Shown here piece after piece: positions 18,637 through 26,628 of a stretch of DNA of 64,000 bases. Within the stretch, counting starts at the first letter, position 1. The number at the start of each line of letters is the position of its first letter. Source of the DNA: Bacteroidaceae bacterium. GTDB lineage: Bacteria > Bacteroidota > Bacteroidia > Bacteroidales > Bacteroidaceae. The notes under the pieces were generated by a model. It was not told the DNA's origin. It saw nothing but the letters and a program-made list of their open reading frames with translations, and did not search any database. The stretch covers positions 1-64,000 of the forward strand of contig CABIVS010000014.1 in the NCBI GenBank assembly GCA_902362375.1, written 5' to 3'. Both the position numbers and the translations under genes were made by a program.

Positions 18637-19328
18637 TATCGTCTTTTCATTTTCCGGAGAATGTCCTTGGTATCCTTATCTACCCGGAATGACTCGATTG
18701 TTTTTTGCAGTGCCTTGTTGTAAGTCCAGTTATCCAATGCGCTATGTTTCAGATACTCCATTGTCTTTTGGGAAAATTTGATAAAACACAGTGATATCAT
18801 CCATGCCATAGCCATGCGTGCATAATAGGCATCGTGATTGAATGAGTCGGCATATTTCAGTAACGAATCAATATGTGCGTCATCTACATAATGGAAAAGC
18901 ATCACAATTCCGAAACGTATTTCAAATTCTTTAGAGGATTTCAGATAGGGTTGGATAAATTGCCATACGTTTTCTTTTCCTTTTTTCACGGCAGTTTTCA
19001 GTTCACTGCAGAATATGTCGCATACAGCCCAATTATCTATGCGGGGAATGAACATCGTTACGTATTTCATTTGTTCTTCAAGTTCCATTTTTGCTAGTCC
19101 GATAATCATTCCCTGAAGCATTGTTTCTTCATAATAGTTAGTCTCGGTTGATTCGACAAATGTACGCCAGTCTTCTTTCTTTATAATTTCTTTGGCCATT
19201 GTTCGCAGTTGGGGGATGCGTACGCCGAGAATGTTGTTAGCTCCCGGGAGGAGGGAAGAGTGAAATTCCTGATATTGGGAATCTACTAACGCCTGTAATT
19301 CTTTCCGGATGTTTTCAGTTATAGTCAT
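18636..19328 (-). CDS. AlkD-like DNA alkylation repair protein
   Basis: A 230-residue all-helical protein of HEAT-like repeats of the AlkD family. AlkD-type glycosylases remove bulky or charged alkylated bases without flipping them. The repeats are seen as pairs of amphipathic helices throughout (IPQLRTMAKEIIKKEDW; YVTMFIPRIDNWAVCD). The sequence DNWAVCD matches the conserved D-W-x-x-x-D region of the family. It is a single gene with its own promoter (19352-19359). Several relatives in this family have no proven glycosylase activity, so the activity is likely but not certain. Confidence 0.85.
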   Translation of the reverse strand: MTITENIRKELQALVDSQYQEFHSSLLPGANNILGVRIPQLRTMAKEIIKKEDWRTFVESTETNYYEETMLQGMIIGLAKMELEEQMKYVTMFIPRIDNWAVCDIFCSELKTAVKKGKENVWQFIQPYLKSSKEFEIRFGIVMLFHYVDDAHIDSLLKYADSFNHDAYYARMAMAWMISLCFIKFSQKTMEYLKHSALDNWTYNKALQKTIESFRVDKDTKDILRKMKRR

Positions 19329-19351
19329 TTTTCATATCGTTGGTTATTTCA

Positions 19352-19359
19352 CAAAGGTA
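19352..19359 (-). promoter_or_regulatory. Promoter -7 box, AlkD-like gene
   Basis: TACCTTTG on the minus strand, about 24 bases before the ATG at 19328. Confidence 0.6.
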
Positions 19360-19361
19360 TA

Positions 19362-19401
19362 AAAAAAGAGTATGCGTACTGTGGCAGGCATACTCTTTTT
19401 T
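19362..19401 (-). terminator. Terminator after the small lipoprotein gene
   Basis: The stem aaaaaagagtatgc (19362-19375) pairs with 19388-19401 around a 12-base loop. It ends in a T-run in either direction and lies 50 bases after the lipoprotein stop. Confidence 0.75.
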
Positions 19402-19452
19402 GAGACAATTCCCATCATAATGAAAATACTTTGGGAAAGCTTGTCCGATCGG

Positions 19453-20112
19453 TTACTTCTTGACCATGTCGAAACTGAATGTGGTAATCGGGAAGTCTTT
19501 CAACGGCACTCCTTCTACTTCCACTTGGGTTGCTTTGATCACAAAGGTAAGTTTTTTATCTTTATATGTATATTGACCCTGTTCTTCTGCTTCTATGGTT
19601 ACTTTTACAGTAATTTGAGGATCTTCTTCTCCATCCGCTTTTACTTGGGTCGGGGGCGTATATTTTATTTCCAAAGGTTCAGGTTTCAATTGAAGTAGAA
19701 TGGAGCCTTTGCTATCATCATTAAAGGCAGCAGTATAAGGAATGTTGTAATTGATATCGTCCAGATTCTCAATGATAACTTCGGCAGCTTCTTCACCGAC
19801 GATACTTCTGATCAAATCGTCAACCGGAAGTTTTTTAATCATAATTTGATTGTCTTTTACTTCAGCGGTAACTGTGGCTCCTTGCGGTTGTTCTTCTTTG
19901 GAGGAGTAGTTTTGTGGATTGACGGATGGAGCGGTTTCTGTTAACATCTTACCGGAATAGTTTCCATCCACATCTTTAAGTGAATATACGGGAATATCTG
20001 AATCGTCATCATTGCTGCATGCAGTGAAAGTGCTTATCAGGCCTGGCAATACTACAAGGAGAACAAAGCGATTAAAACAACGAGTTTTTTTTATTTCAGT
20101 TAAAATTTTCAT
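19453..20112 (-). CDS. Small lipoprotein, possibly DUF4840-like
   Basis: A 219-residue exported lipoprotein. The start at 20112 gives a signal peptide with the lipobox STFTAC followed by an acidic linker (SNDDDSD). Upstream codons in the same frame (to 20253) have no signal and lie before the promoter. The mature part is beta-rich (DVDGNYSGKMLTET; YTYKDKKLTFVIKATQVEVE) and looks like a small barrel or sandwich. It resembles Bacteroides DUF4840-type lipoproteins, but this is a weak call. A -7 box (20140-20147) lies just upstream, so it can be made without the regulator gene behind it. Confidence 0.7.
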   Translation of the reverse strand: MKILTEIKKTRCFNRFVLLVVLPGLISTFTACSNDDDSDIPVYSLKDVDGNYSGKMLTETAPSVNPQNYSSKEEQPQGATVTAEVKDNQIMIKKLPVDDLIRSIVGEEAAEVIIENLDDINYNIPYTAAFNDDSKGSILLQLKPEPLEIKYTPPTQVKADGEEDPQITVKVTIEAEEQGQYTYKDKKLTFVIKATQVEVEGVPLKDFPITTFSFDMVKK

Positions 20113-20139
20113 ACTGTTTAAAATTAGATTATTAATTTT

Positions 20140-20147
20140 CAAAATTA
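20140..20147 (-). promoter_or_regulatory. Promoter -7 box, small lipoprotein
   Basis: TAATTTTG on the minus strand, 28 bases before the chosen ATG. It supports the start at 20112. Confidence 0.55.
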
Positions 20148-20232
20148 AGGTGTACGTACATAGAGTAAATGCCGGTATTTGTGAAATACTGCGTATGGAA
20201 ATAAAAACAAAATGTTTTTTTTGCAGGAATGC

Positions 20233-20269
20233 TGTTGCAGAGGTCCCATTCATCAGGACCTTTGCAACA
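20233..20269 (-). terminator. Hairpin after the AraC-type regulator gene
   Basis: A 14-bp stem with one mismatch (20233-20246, tgttgcagaggtcc, with 20256-20269) lies just after the regulator stop. There is no T-run on the minus strand, so it may be a processing or attenuation site rather than a plain terminator. Confidence 0.45.
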
Positions 20270-20289
20270 CAGATAGCAGACTTCGTATA

Positions 20290-22002
20290 CTATTGTTTTT
20301 TTATAATAGATTCGCTTGGTGTTATTCCGAAATATTCTTTATATTTATGTCGGAAGTTTTTTAGATTCTTTAATCCTATCATTTCCGGAACCACATTTAC
20401 AGAGTATTTTCCGCTTTCTAACAGTTCACGGGCTTTTTCCATTCGAATTCGGTATATAAAAAATTTAGGTGCTTCTCCTGTCAGCGATTTCCATTTATTG
20501 AAGAAAGTAGTTCTACTCATATATAGTTCGGACGCGACTTCATCAATAGTCAGGTTTTCCTGATCTATATTTTTTAGAATATAGTCTTTCACACGATCGA
20601 TGAATACGTAATTATCTTCATTCAGGTTTTCGTTCTCTTTTATCTTTAAGAATTGTTCCCCGAATATTTTTTGTAGGAATGATTTTCTAAGGAAACGACT
20701 ATTTTTGATTAGAACGTTTATTTCTATTTTTAAATCTTCTACATGAAAAGGAGTATGTAAAAAGACATCGGCCAGCGAGGCCTCTCTTGTGTTTTGTTGT
20801 TTGCCGTCCAGATATGAACCGTAAAGGATAATAGGTATAATAGAGGTTTCTCCGGACGTTTTCAGTCTTGAAGAGAGTTCATTTCCATACATCCCATGCA
20901 ACATCATGTCACAAATCACGATGTCCGGGTATTCTTCTCTGATGTATTTCAGGGCCTCCAGACCGTTGTCGAAGCTTTTTACAATGAAGTGTTCGGATAA
21001 GCGTGTTTCCAGATAAGACCTGAAGTCTGCATTACTGTCAGCAAGGAGTACTGTAGGCTTGGCTGACTTTCTTTTATGAGTCTCTTTACAGAACAGAGAG
21101 TCAATCTTTTTTTCTTCCTGATTGACTGTGAACTGTATGGGAGTATATTCGGACATATTTTTATGTGTATATTTTAATGGAAATCTTAGTAAAACACTCT
21201 GTTGGGAGTGATTGATGAGAATCTTGCCGTTGCACAGTCTTAACAGTTTCTTATAAAATATACTTTTATCGAAACTATATTCAAGTTCTTCTCCCCGTTT
21301 GAGTAATTGAAGCTTTTTGTATGTGTAACATTGGGTCAATCTCCTGCTTTTGTAACCGGTTATTCTAATTTGCCAGTGTTGAGGGTTTATAGAAATAGCC
21401 AAGATAATTGTTTGCTTTTGTCCGGCGTGGTCTATGGCGTTTCTTATGAATTTATCAATGATTGGAGATACCTTACTTTGGTCGAACCAAGTACTGGCAT
21501 ACTTGAATTCTGTCTTTATTTCCAGTTTTATTTGATTGTTGATGGCATGTTCTCTTAAAGAGTCGACTTTGTTCCTGATAAACTTTCCGAGTTCATATTC
21601 TGCAATATCCACACTTCCGGAATGGGTGAATAACTGTTTCAAATTCATCAGTCCGGTTAAATGTTCGTTGAGACAATCGATCTTTCGGATTGCCAGTAAT
21701 AACTCCGTTTTGGCATTTTCGGGACAATGATCATTGTATATTGTTTTTAATGGAGTATGAATCGATGTGATCGGGGTACGAATATTCCCGAAGGAGTCCA
21801 TTAAATATTGAATCCCTTCTTTTAATAAATTCTTTTCTTTTTGTATAAATATGAAAGACCAAATCCAATAAATTGAAATTCCGCCTGCAATAAACAGTGG
21901 GACAAGGTATAATTGATAAATAAGAAGTATAGTTATGACAACGGGAACGAGAGGTGATGTTGTTATTGAGTATTTCATTTTAATTTGTTTTAATGGTGCC
22001 AC
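20290..22002 (-). CDS. Degenerate HTCS: membrane pseudo-kinase, receiver and AraC domain
   Basis: A 570-residue protein with two N-terminal membrane segments (about residues 15-52), a histidine-kinase-like region (about 60-280), a receiver (about 315-430) and an AraC DNA-binding domain (about 465-570). The large periplasmic sensor of normal HTCS proteins is absent. The H-box reads SFGNIRTPITSI where SHExRTPLT is expected, so the phospho-accepting His is lost. The ATP-lid motif DxGxG is not found, although RNAIDHAG recalls the N-box. The receiver keeps its Asp (VICDMML) but has Thr in place of the conserved Lys (LHTPF). Phospho-relay by the normal route is therefore unlikely. The start could also be the ATG at 21978. 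The target is unknown; the lipoprotein downstream is one candidate. Confidence 0.85.
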   Translation of the reverse strand: MAPLKQIKMKYSITTSPLVPVVITILLIYQLYLVPLFIAGGISIYWIWSFIFIQKEKNLLKEGIQYLMDSFGNIRTPITSIHTPLKTIYNDHCPENAKTELLLAIRKIDCLNEHLTGLMNLKQLFTHSGSVDIAEYELGKFIRNKVDSLREHAINNQIKLEIKTEFKYASTWFDQSKVSPIIDKFIRNAIDHAGQKQTIILAISINPQHWQIRITGYKSRRLTQCYTYKKLQLLKRGEELEYSFDKSIFYKKLLRLCNGKILINHSQQSVLLRFPLKYTHKNMSEYTPIQFTVNQEEKKIDSLFCKETHKRKSAKPTVLLADSNADFRSYLETRLSEHFIVKSFDNGLEALKYIREEYPDIVICDMMLHGMYGNELSSRLKTSGETSIIPIILYGSYLDGKQQNTREASLADVFLHTPFHVEDLKIEINVLIKNSRFLRKSFLQKIFGEQFLKIKENENLNEDNYVFIDRVKDYILKNIDQENLTIDEVASELYMSRTTFFNKWKSLTGEAPKFFIYRIRMEKARELLESGKYSVNVVPEMIGLKNLKNFRHKYKEYFGITPSESIIKKQ

Positions 22003-22618
22003 TTAGATGGGATACACCTATTTCCTACGTTTGAGATAAAAGAGTAAATTCACTGTAACTATAATCTCACAGTTATGTATTCATAAACTCAAAATATAAA
22101 TATTTATGGATTTATATTTTGAGAGGTGATAGTTGAAAGTAAAATTTATATGAGGAGCTTGAATCCTAACAATTTGAATCATTCTTTGAGAAATGGTGGA
22201 TTTCCTCCTGGCAACAATGATAAATAGATCTATTTTTGTTTATTGAATGTTTTTATTTACCGTGTGGTAATACTGATGAGGGGGGGAACGTATTGCATAT
22301 TCGGTACTATCGATACATATCCCGATAAGTACCACTTTGGATTTTCTCATATAAAGATAGAAGGGAAGTACGATTTATTCCTGCGAAGTAAAAATAATGA
22401 TAAGTTGTAACAAGTGGATGATGATATGAATATTGGATGATAGTTTGTTTCCGTTTGGTATGATTATGGGGATGAACGGTAGGTGATAATTATGATTAGT
22501 TAGTAATGTTCTGTTGTGGCGTAACAAAAGGGTAAAAGAGATATAACGTTTTTCCATCACCTGAACATCTGCTTTATTGATTGGAGAGCATTGATATGAT
22601 TTGGAGCAGGAGGAAAAA
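22003..22618. other. Gene-free region before the regulator
   Basis: About 615 AT-rich bases with no convincing gene. It contains a perfect 13-bp inverted repeat (22088-22100, ctcaaaatataaa, with 22111-22123) upstream of the regulator. A lone plus-strand TATTTTTG at 22231-22238 has no gene behind it. A 61-codon frame at 22375-22560 (minus) is Ile/His-rich and not believable. Confidence 0.5.
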
Positions 22619-22658
22619 TAAAAAAGTGACGCTATCCTTGGCAGATGGCGTCACTTTT
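22619..22658 (-). terminator. Terminator of the fucose operon
   Basis: The stem aaaagtgacgc (22622-22632) pairs with 22648-22658 and is followed on the minus strand by TTTTTTATTTTT. It lies 24 bases after the fucP stop. Confidence 0.85.
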
Positions 22659-22681
22659 GAAACTATTTTTAGATATGTATC

Positions 22682-23992
22682 CTACCAGTTTCTTTTCACT
22701 GTACGGTAACCATAACCGATAATTACAAGAAAACAGATGAAAGGAAGAATAAATGAAACATTGACAGCCGGTAGCCAGGCTATCTGTTCCATATCAATGA
22801 TACTTGCCTGTAGCGGTGGAAGAATAGAGCCTCCCAAGATAGCCATAATGAGACCGGCAGCTCCGAACTTCGCATCATCTCCCATGCCTTTCAGGGCAAT
22901 GCCGTATATGGTAGGGAACATTAATGACATACAAGCCGATATTGCTACCAGACAATATATGCCGTAGATGTTTTGTAGGAAGATGGCTCCTAATGTGAAA
23001 ACACCTCCGAAGATAGCGAGGATCATCAATAATTTGCCTGCATTGAGATAGCGCAGAATAAAGGTACAGATAAAGCGGCTGATACAAAAAATAACCATTG
23101 CCACGATATTATATTGTTGTGATAACACTTCTGCACTTTTTTCGTCCATGCCTTGTGACATAAACAGTCGTGTTCCATACTGAATGATGAACGTCCAGCA
23201 CATGATTTGTGCTCCCACATAAAAGAACTGGGCTATCACACCTTCACGATAACGTGTTTCCTTGAAAATGCGTTTGAGTGTAGGGAAGAAGTCTATTTTG
23301 TGATTCTGATCTCCGTTTTTAGGCATTTTGACGAATCGTATCAATAGCAGCATCGCTACGATAACCAGTCCGATGATGAGATAAGGAGCGATCAGGACAG
23401 CAAGGTCGCTTTCTTTGATCGCCTGAAATTCACTGTCGTTAAGCAATGCGCGGTCTTCGGTACACATCGGATGCAATTTCGCTTGAATGAACTGCATGGC
23501 TACATACATTCCGAGGAGTGAGCCCATCGGGTTGAAAGACTGTGCAAGATTCAAACGCCGGGTAGCTGTTTCTTCCGTTCCCATGGAAAGAATATACGGA
23601 TTACAGCTTGTTTCGAGAAAAGACAATCCGCAGGTTAGAATGAAATAAGCAATTAGAAACGGATAATATTCACCCGTCATTTTGGCGGGGAAGAATAAGA
23701 ATGCTCCGAAAGCATACATACCCAGTCCTAACAAAACACCTGCTTTGTAGGAATATTTGCGGATGAAGATGGCAGCCGGAAAAGCCATTGCAAAGTACCC
23801 TCCATAGAAGGCAACTTGTACCAATGCTCCATCGGTGGCACTCATCCGGAAGATTTTAGAGAATGCCTTTACCATCGGATTGGTAATGTCATTGGCAAAT
23901 CCCCATAACGCAAAACAGGAGGTAATGAGAATAAAAGGTATAAGATAACTGATGCCATCTTTCGAAAGGATGGACTGCTTGGTGTGTTTCAT
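22682..23992 (-). CDS. fucP: L-fucose:proton symporter
   Basis: A 436-residue major facilitator with about 12 membrane segments that brings fucose across the inner membrane. The N-terminal SCFALWGFANDITNPMVKAF is characteristic of the FucP family (short core: WGFANDITNPMV). The length matches E. coli FucP (438). It is last in the fuc operon, 19 bases after fucX, and is followed by the operon terminator. A close relative could carry another 6-deoxy sugar, but the context of FucI and FucA makes fucose the clear substrate. Confidence 0.95.
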   Translation of the reverse strand: MKHTKQSILSKDGISYLIPFILITSCFALWGFANDITNPMVKAFSKIFRMSATDGALVQVAFYGGYFAMAFPAAIFIRKYSYKAGVLLGLGMYAFGAFLFFPAKMTGEYYPFLIAYFILTCGLSFLETSCNPYILSMGTEETATRRLNLAQSFNPMGSLLGMYVAMQFIQAKLHPMCTEDRALLNDSEFQAIKESDLAVLIAPYLIIGLVIVAMLLLIRFVKMPKNGDQNHKIDFFPTLKRIFKETRYREGVIAQFFYVGAQIMCWTFIIQYGTRLFMSQGMDEKSAEVLSQQYNIVAMVIFCISRFICTFILRYLNAGKLLMILAIFGGVFTLGAIFLQNIYGIYCLVAISACMSLMFPTIYGIALKGMGDDAKFGAAGLIMAILGGSILPPLQASIIDMEQIAWLPAVNVSFILPFICFLVIIGYGYRTVKRNW

Positions 23993-24011
23993 GGTTGTTT
24001 CTGGTATTTTT

Positions 24012-24404
24012 TTAAGTATTATACAAATGGAACATTCTTTCCATCGGTTTCCATTTCTCTGCGGAACTCATTCCGGGTGCGGCTTGTTGGAAGATAGCCA
24101 TATATTCTTCCCACTCCTGTTGGCGGGGAAGGGTGTTCAGGCGTTCCATAGCTGTGTCCCAGTCAAAATCAAGGGGAGTTTCGACAATCATAAACAGTCG
24201 TGTTCCCAGAATATAAATTTCCATTTCCAGGATGCCAACTTCCCGGATACCGGCAAGGATTTCCGGCCATGCTTCCGCTTGGCTATGTCTTTTCCGATAT
24301 TCGGCGATTAGTTCCGGAGAATTGCGTAAATCAAGGGTTTGGCAATATCGTTTGACGGGAACGTCATAAGATTGAACCTGATAACCGGTTTTGGATGTTT
24401 CCAT
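24012..24404 (-). CDS. fucX: RhaM/FucU-type sugar mutarotase-like protein
   Basis: A 130-residue protein of the L-rhamnose mutarotase family (DUF718). That family interconverts the alpha and beta forms of 6-deoxy sugars so that the isomerase gets its preferred anomer. Seen in the sequence: RYCQTLDLRNSPELIAEYRKRH near the N-terminus (core LDLRNSPELIAEYRKRH) and EIYILGTRLFMIVE, both typical of the fold. It occupies the position called fucX in the published fucRIAKXP order. Six bases separate it from fucK. Confidence 0.85.
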   Translation of the reverse strand: METSKTGYQVQSYDVPVKRYCQTLDLRNSPELIAEYRKRHSQAEAWPEILAGIREVGILEMEIYILGTRLFMIVETPLDFDWDTAMERLNTLPRQQEWEEYMAIFQQAAPGMSSAEKWKPMERMFHLYNT

Positions 24405-24410
24405 ATACTT

Positions 24411-25841
24411 TTATTTTTTAGGGTAATATACTTGTGGTGTAACGCTGCGAGTGACAATTTCTCGTAATTCACGAAGATCGGCAATTTCTCCTTTAGCCAT
24501 TGCCTGCGTCAGAATGTTTCCCATTGCAGTGGCTTCCACCGGACCTGCATAAACAGGAATGCCGAGTTCGTCAGCTGTCAGTTGGTTGAGTAACTTATTT
24601 TGTGACCCTCCGCCGATGATATTTAACTGACGGATCGGAGCGGGGAGACAACGGTTGAGCTGTTCCACAGCCTGACGATATTTGAAAGCTAATGACTGGA
24701 GTACACATCGTACAGTCTCTGCTTTGCTTTGGGGAACTTGCAAAGCATGACTCCGGCAATAATGAATAAGCGCGTTTTCCATATTTTCCGGATTCATGAA
24801 TGTGGCGTCGTCTACAGGGATGATTGTATCAATCTTGGCTTTGGCAGCCTGCGGGATGATTATATTATAATCTTGTTCCTCACCACATACTTTCCACTCA
24901 TTCATCAAGCGTTGCAGAATCCATAATCCTGTTATATTCTGGAGGAAACGGATCTTGCCGTCAACACCTCCTTCATTGGTGAATTGAGCTTTTCTTGCTT
25001 CTTCCGTCAGTATAGGTTCGTCCACTTCAACTCCCAGTAGCGACCAAGTGCCGGAACTAAGGAAAGCGATGGGGCTTTCTGTGGCAGGAACTGCGGCTAC
25101 GGCACTGGCTGTATCGTGTGAACCTACGGCAATAACGTCTACGGCACCCAGTCCGGTTTCGCGTGCGATATCCTCTTTTAGTGTGCCCCTGATTGTTCCG
25201 GGAAGAATAATCTCGCCGAACAGATGTTCGGGAAGACCTAAGGCGTGTATGGTATTGAGTGACCAGTTCCGTGATTTGGCGTCCAGTAATTCGGAGGTGG
25301 AAGCGATGCAATATTCATTATTGGCTACTCCTGTCAGGAAGTAACTGAAGAGATCGGGCATGAATAGAAGTTGCCGGGCGACTTCCAACTGTATATCTTG
25401 ATTCTGTTTCATGCTGTAAAGTTGAAACAGTGTATTGATAGGCATCACCTGGATACCGGTCTCGGCATAATGTCGGTGTTCATCTATAAACTTGAATACT
25501 TCTGCCGGCATTCCCTCTGTTCTCGCATCCCGGTAACAGACAGGATTTCCTAACAGGTTTCCATGCTTGTCAATCAGTCCGAAATCCACTCCCCAAGTAT
25601 CAATACCAATACCTCTTACGGCATATCCTTTTTGTGCAGCCAGTTTTAATCCGGTTTTCATATCTTCGAATAGAGACGGGAAGTCCCAGTAAACATGATT
25701 GCCAAGTTTGACCTGCCGGTTGGAGAAGCGGTATACCTCTTCCAATTCCAACTTACCGTTGAAAAGGAAGCCGGCGATGATCCGTCCGCTGCCGCCTCCG
25801 AAGTCTGCTGCTAAATAAGTGTGTTTGATGGTATCTTTCAT
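24411..25841 (-). CDS. fucK: L-fuculokinase (rhamnulokinase-like FGGY kinase)
   Basis: A 476-residue sugar kinase that phosphorylates L-fuculose at O1. It has the two-domain FGGY architecture: the first phosphate motif LAADFGGGSGRIIAG near the N-terminus, GIDTWGVDFGLID around residue 75-90, and the C-terminal ATP motif LNIIGGGSQNKLLNQL. By sequence it is closer to rhamnulokinase (RhaB) than to E. coli FucK. The operon context argues for L-fuculose; rhamnulose could be an extra substrate. It follows fucA by 17 bases. Confidence 0.9.
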   Translation of the reverse strand: MKDTIKHTYLAADFGGGSGRIIAGFLFNGKLELEEVYRFSNRQVKLGNHVYWDFPSLFEDMKTGLKLAAQKGYAVRGIGIDTWGVDFGLIDKHGNLLGNPVCYRDARTEGMPAEVFKFIDEHRHYAETGIQVMPINTLFQLYSMKQNQDIQLEVARQLLFMPDLFSYFLTGVANNEYCIASTSELLDAKSRNWSLNTIHALGLPEHLFGEIILPGTIRGTLKEDIARETGLGAVDVIAVGSHDTASAVAAVPATESPIAFLSSGTWSLLGVEVDEPILTEEARKAQFTNEGGVDGKIRFLQNITGLWILQRLMNEWKVCGEEQDYNIIIPQAAKAKIDTIIPVDDATFMNPENMENALIHYCRSHALQVPQSKAETVRCVLQSLAFKYRQAVEQLNRCLPAPIRQLNIIGGGSQNKLLNQLTADELGIPVYAGPVEATAMGNILTQAMAKGEIADLRELREIVTRSVTPQVYYPKK

Positions 25842-25858
25842 GGTAATGTGCCCGGATG

Positions 25859-26497
25859 CTAGTTGCTTTTCTTTCCTAATACGTAAATTTCCAAATCTTC
25901 AATTTCTGCCGGTGTGAGCACAGAATAATCACCACCGGATTGGACGATGATGCGGCAAGCCATTTCGAAGAAGGTAGCCCGTTCGTATACTTGATCGAAA
26001 TCTTTTCCGCATACCACTTGCCCGTGGTTAGTCAGTAAAACCGAGTTATGCTTTTGCATGGCTTCTACTACGGCTTTCGCCAGTTCCGGTGAGCCCGGAC
26101 GATAATATGGAATCACCGGTATTTCCGAACCTACATGGCAAGGAATTTCTGCTGTTACGTTGAAGTTTGCCGGCTTGTTTTTCATGCAGGAGACAGCAGT
26201 GGCATATTCCGATTGGAAATGGAGAACGACATTGACGTCCGGACGTTCGCGGAGAATACCTAAATGGAATGTGCTTTCCATAGAAGGTTTTACGCCATTG
26301 GAAGGAGTGCCGCTGGCAATATTGCAGATCGAAACTTTTTCTTTGCCAAGTGTGGGAACCCAAGAACCCGTACCGGAAATCAATGCTTCTTCACCGATTC
26401 TCCAAGAAAGGTTACCGCTGCTGCAAAGCATTAATTTTGCATCCCCGTAACGGTGTGCCTGTGCAATGAATTGTTCAATATGTTCGTTAGTAATCAT
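25859..26497 (-). CDS. fucA: L-fuculose-1-phosphate aldolase (class II)
   Basis: A 212-residue zinc aldolase that cleaves fuculose 1-phosphate to dihydroxyacetone phosphate and L-lactaldehyde. The catalytic acid is E74 (PSMESTFH), matching E73 of E. coli FucA. Zinc ligands expected are two His in HxH plus a third. Here the pair reads H93-F94-Q95 (LHFQSEYATAVS), so the second His is Gln; the third His is H158 (LLTNHGQVV). Gln can still bind zinc weakly, or the metal may differ. All other family marks are kept and the gene sits in an intact operon, so it is likely active. Confidence 0.9.
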   Translation of the reverse strand: MITNEHIEQFIAQAHRYGDAKLMLCSSGNLSWRIGEEALISGTGSWVPTLGKEKVSICNIASGTPSNGVKPSMESTFHLGILRERPDVNVVLHFQSEYATAVSCMKNKPANFNVTAEIPCHVGSEIPVIPYYRPGSPELAKAVVEAMQKHNSVLLTNHGQVVCGKDFDQVYERATFFEMACRIIVQSGGDYSVLTPAEIEDLEIYVLGKKSN

Positions 26498-26628
26498 AGT
26501 GTTCTTATTTAAGTCGTTGTAGGGGAGAGGCTGTTCCGATATTTATTGGGTATACCAGGAGAAGGTAGCCCGCCCCCTACGAACGGCAAAGTTAAAATAT
26601 TTATTTATACAGGACGAAAAAAACTTGT

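Noticed and set aside
20113..20253. 47-residue N-terminal extension of the small lipoprotein
   Set aside because: It places a signal peptide in mid-protein and lies upstream of the -7 box at 20140-20147.
22231..22238. Plus-strand TATTTTTG as a promoter
   Set aside because: No -33 match and no plus-strand gene or hairpin-ended transcript follows; one such 8-mer is expected by chance in AT-rich DNA.
22375..22560. 61-codon minus-strand frame between fucP and the regulator
   Set aside because: Ile/His-rich chain without promoter, start context or family resemblance.
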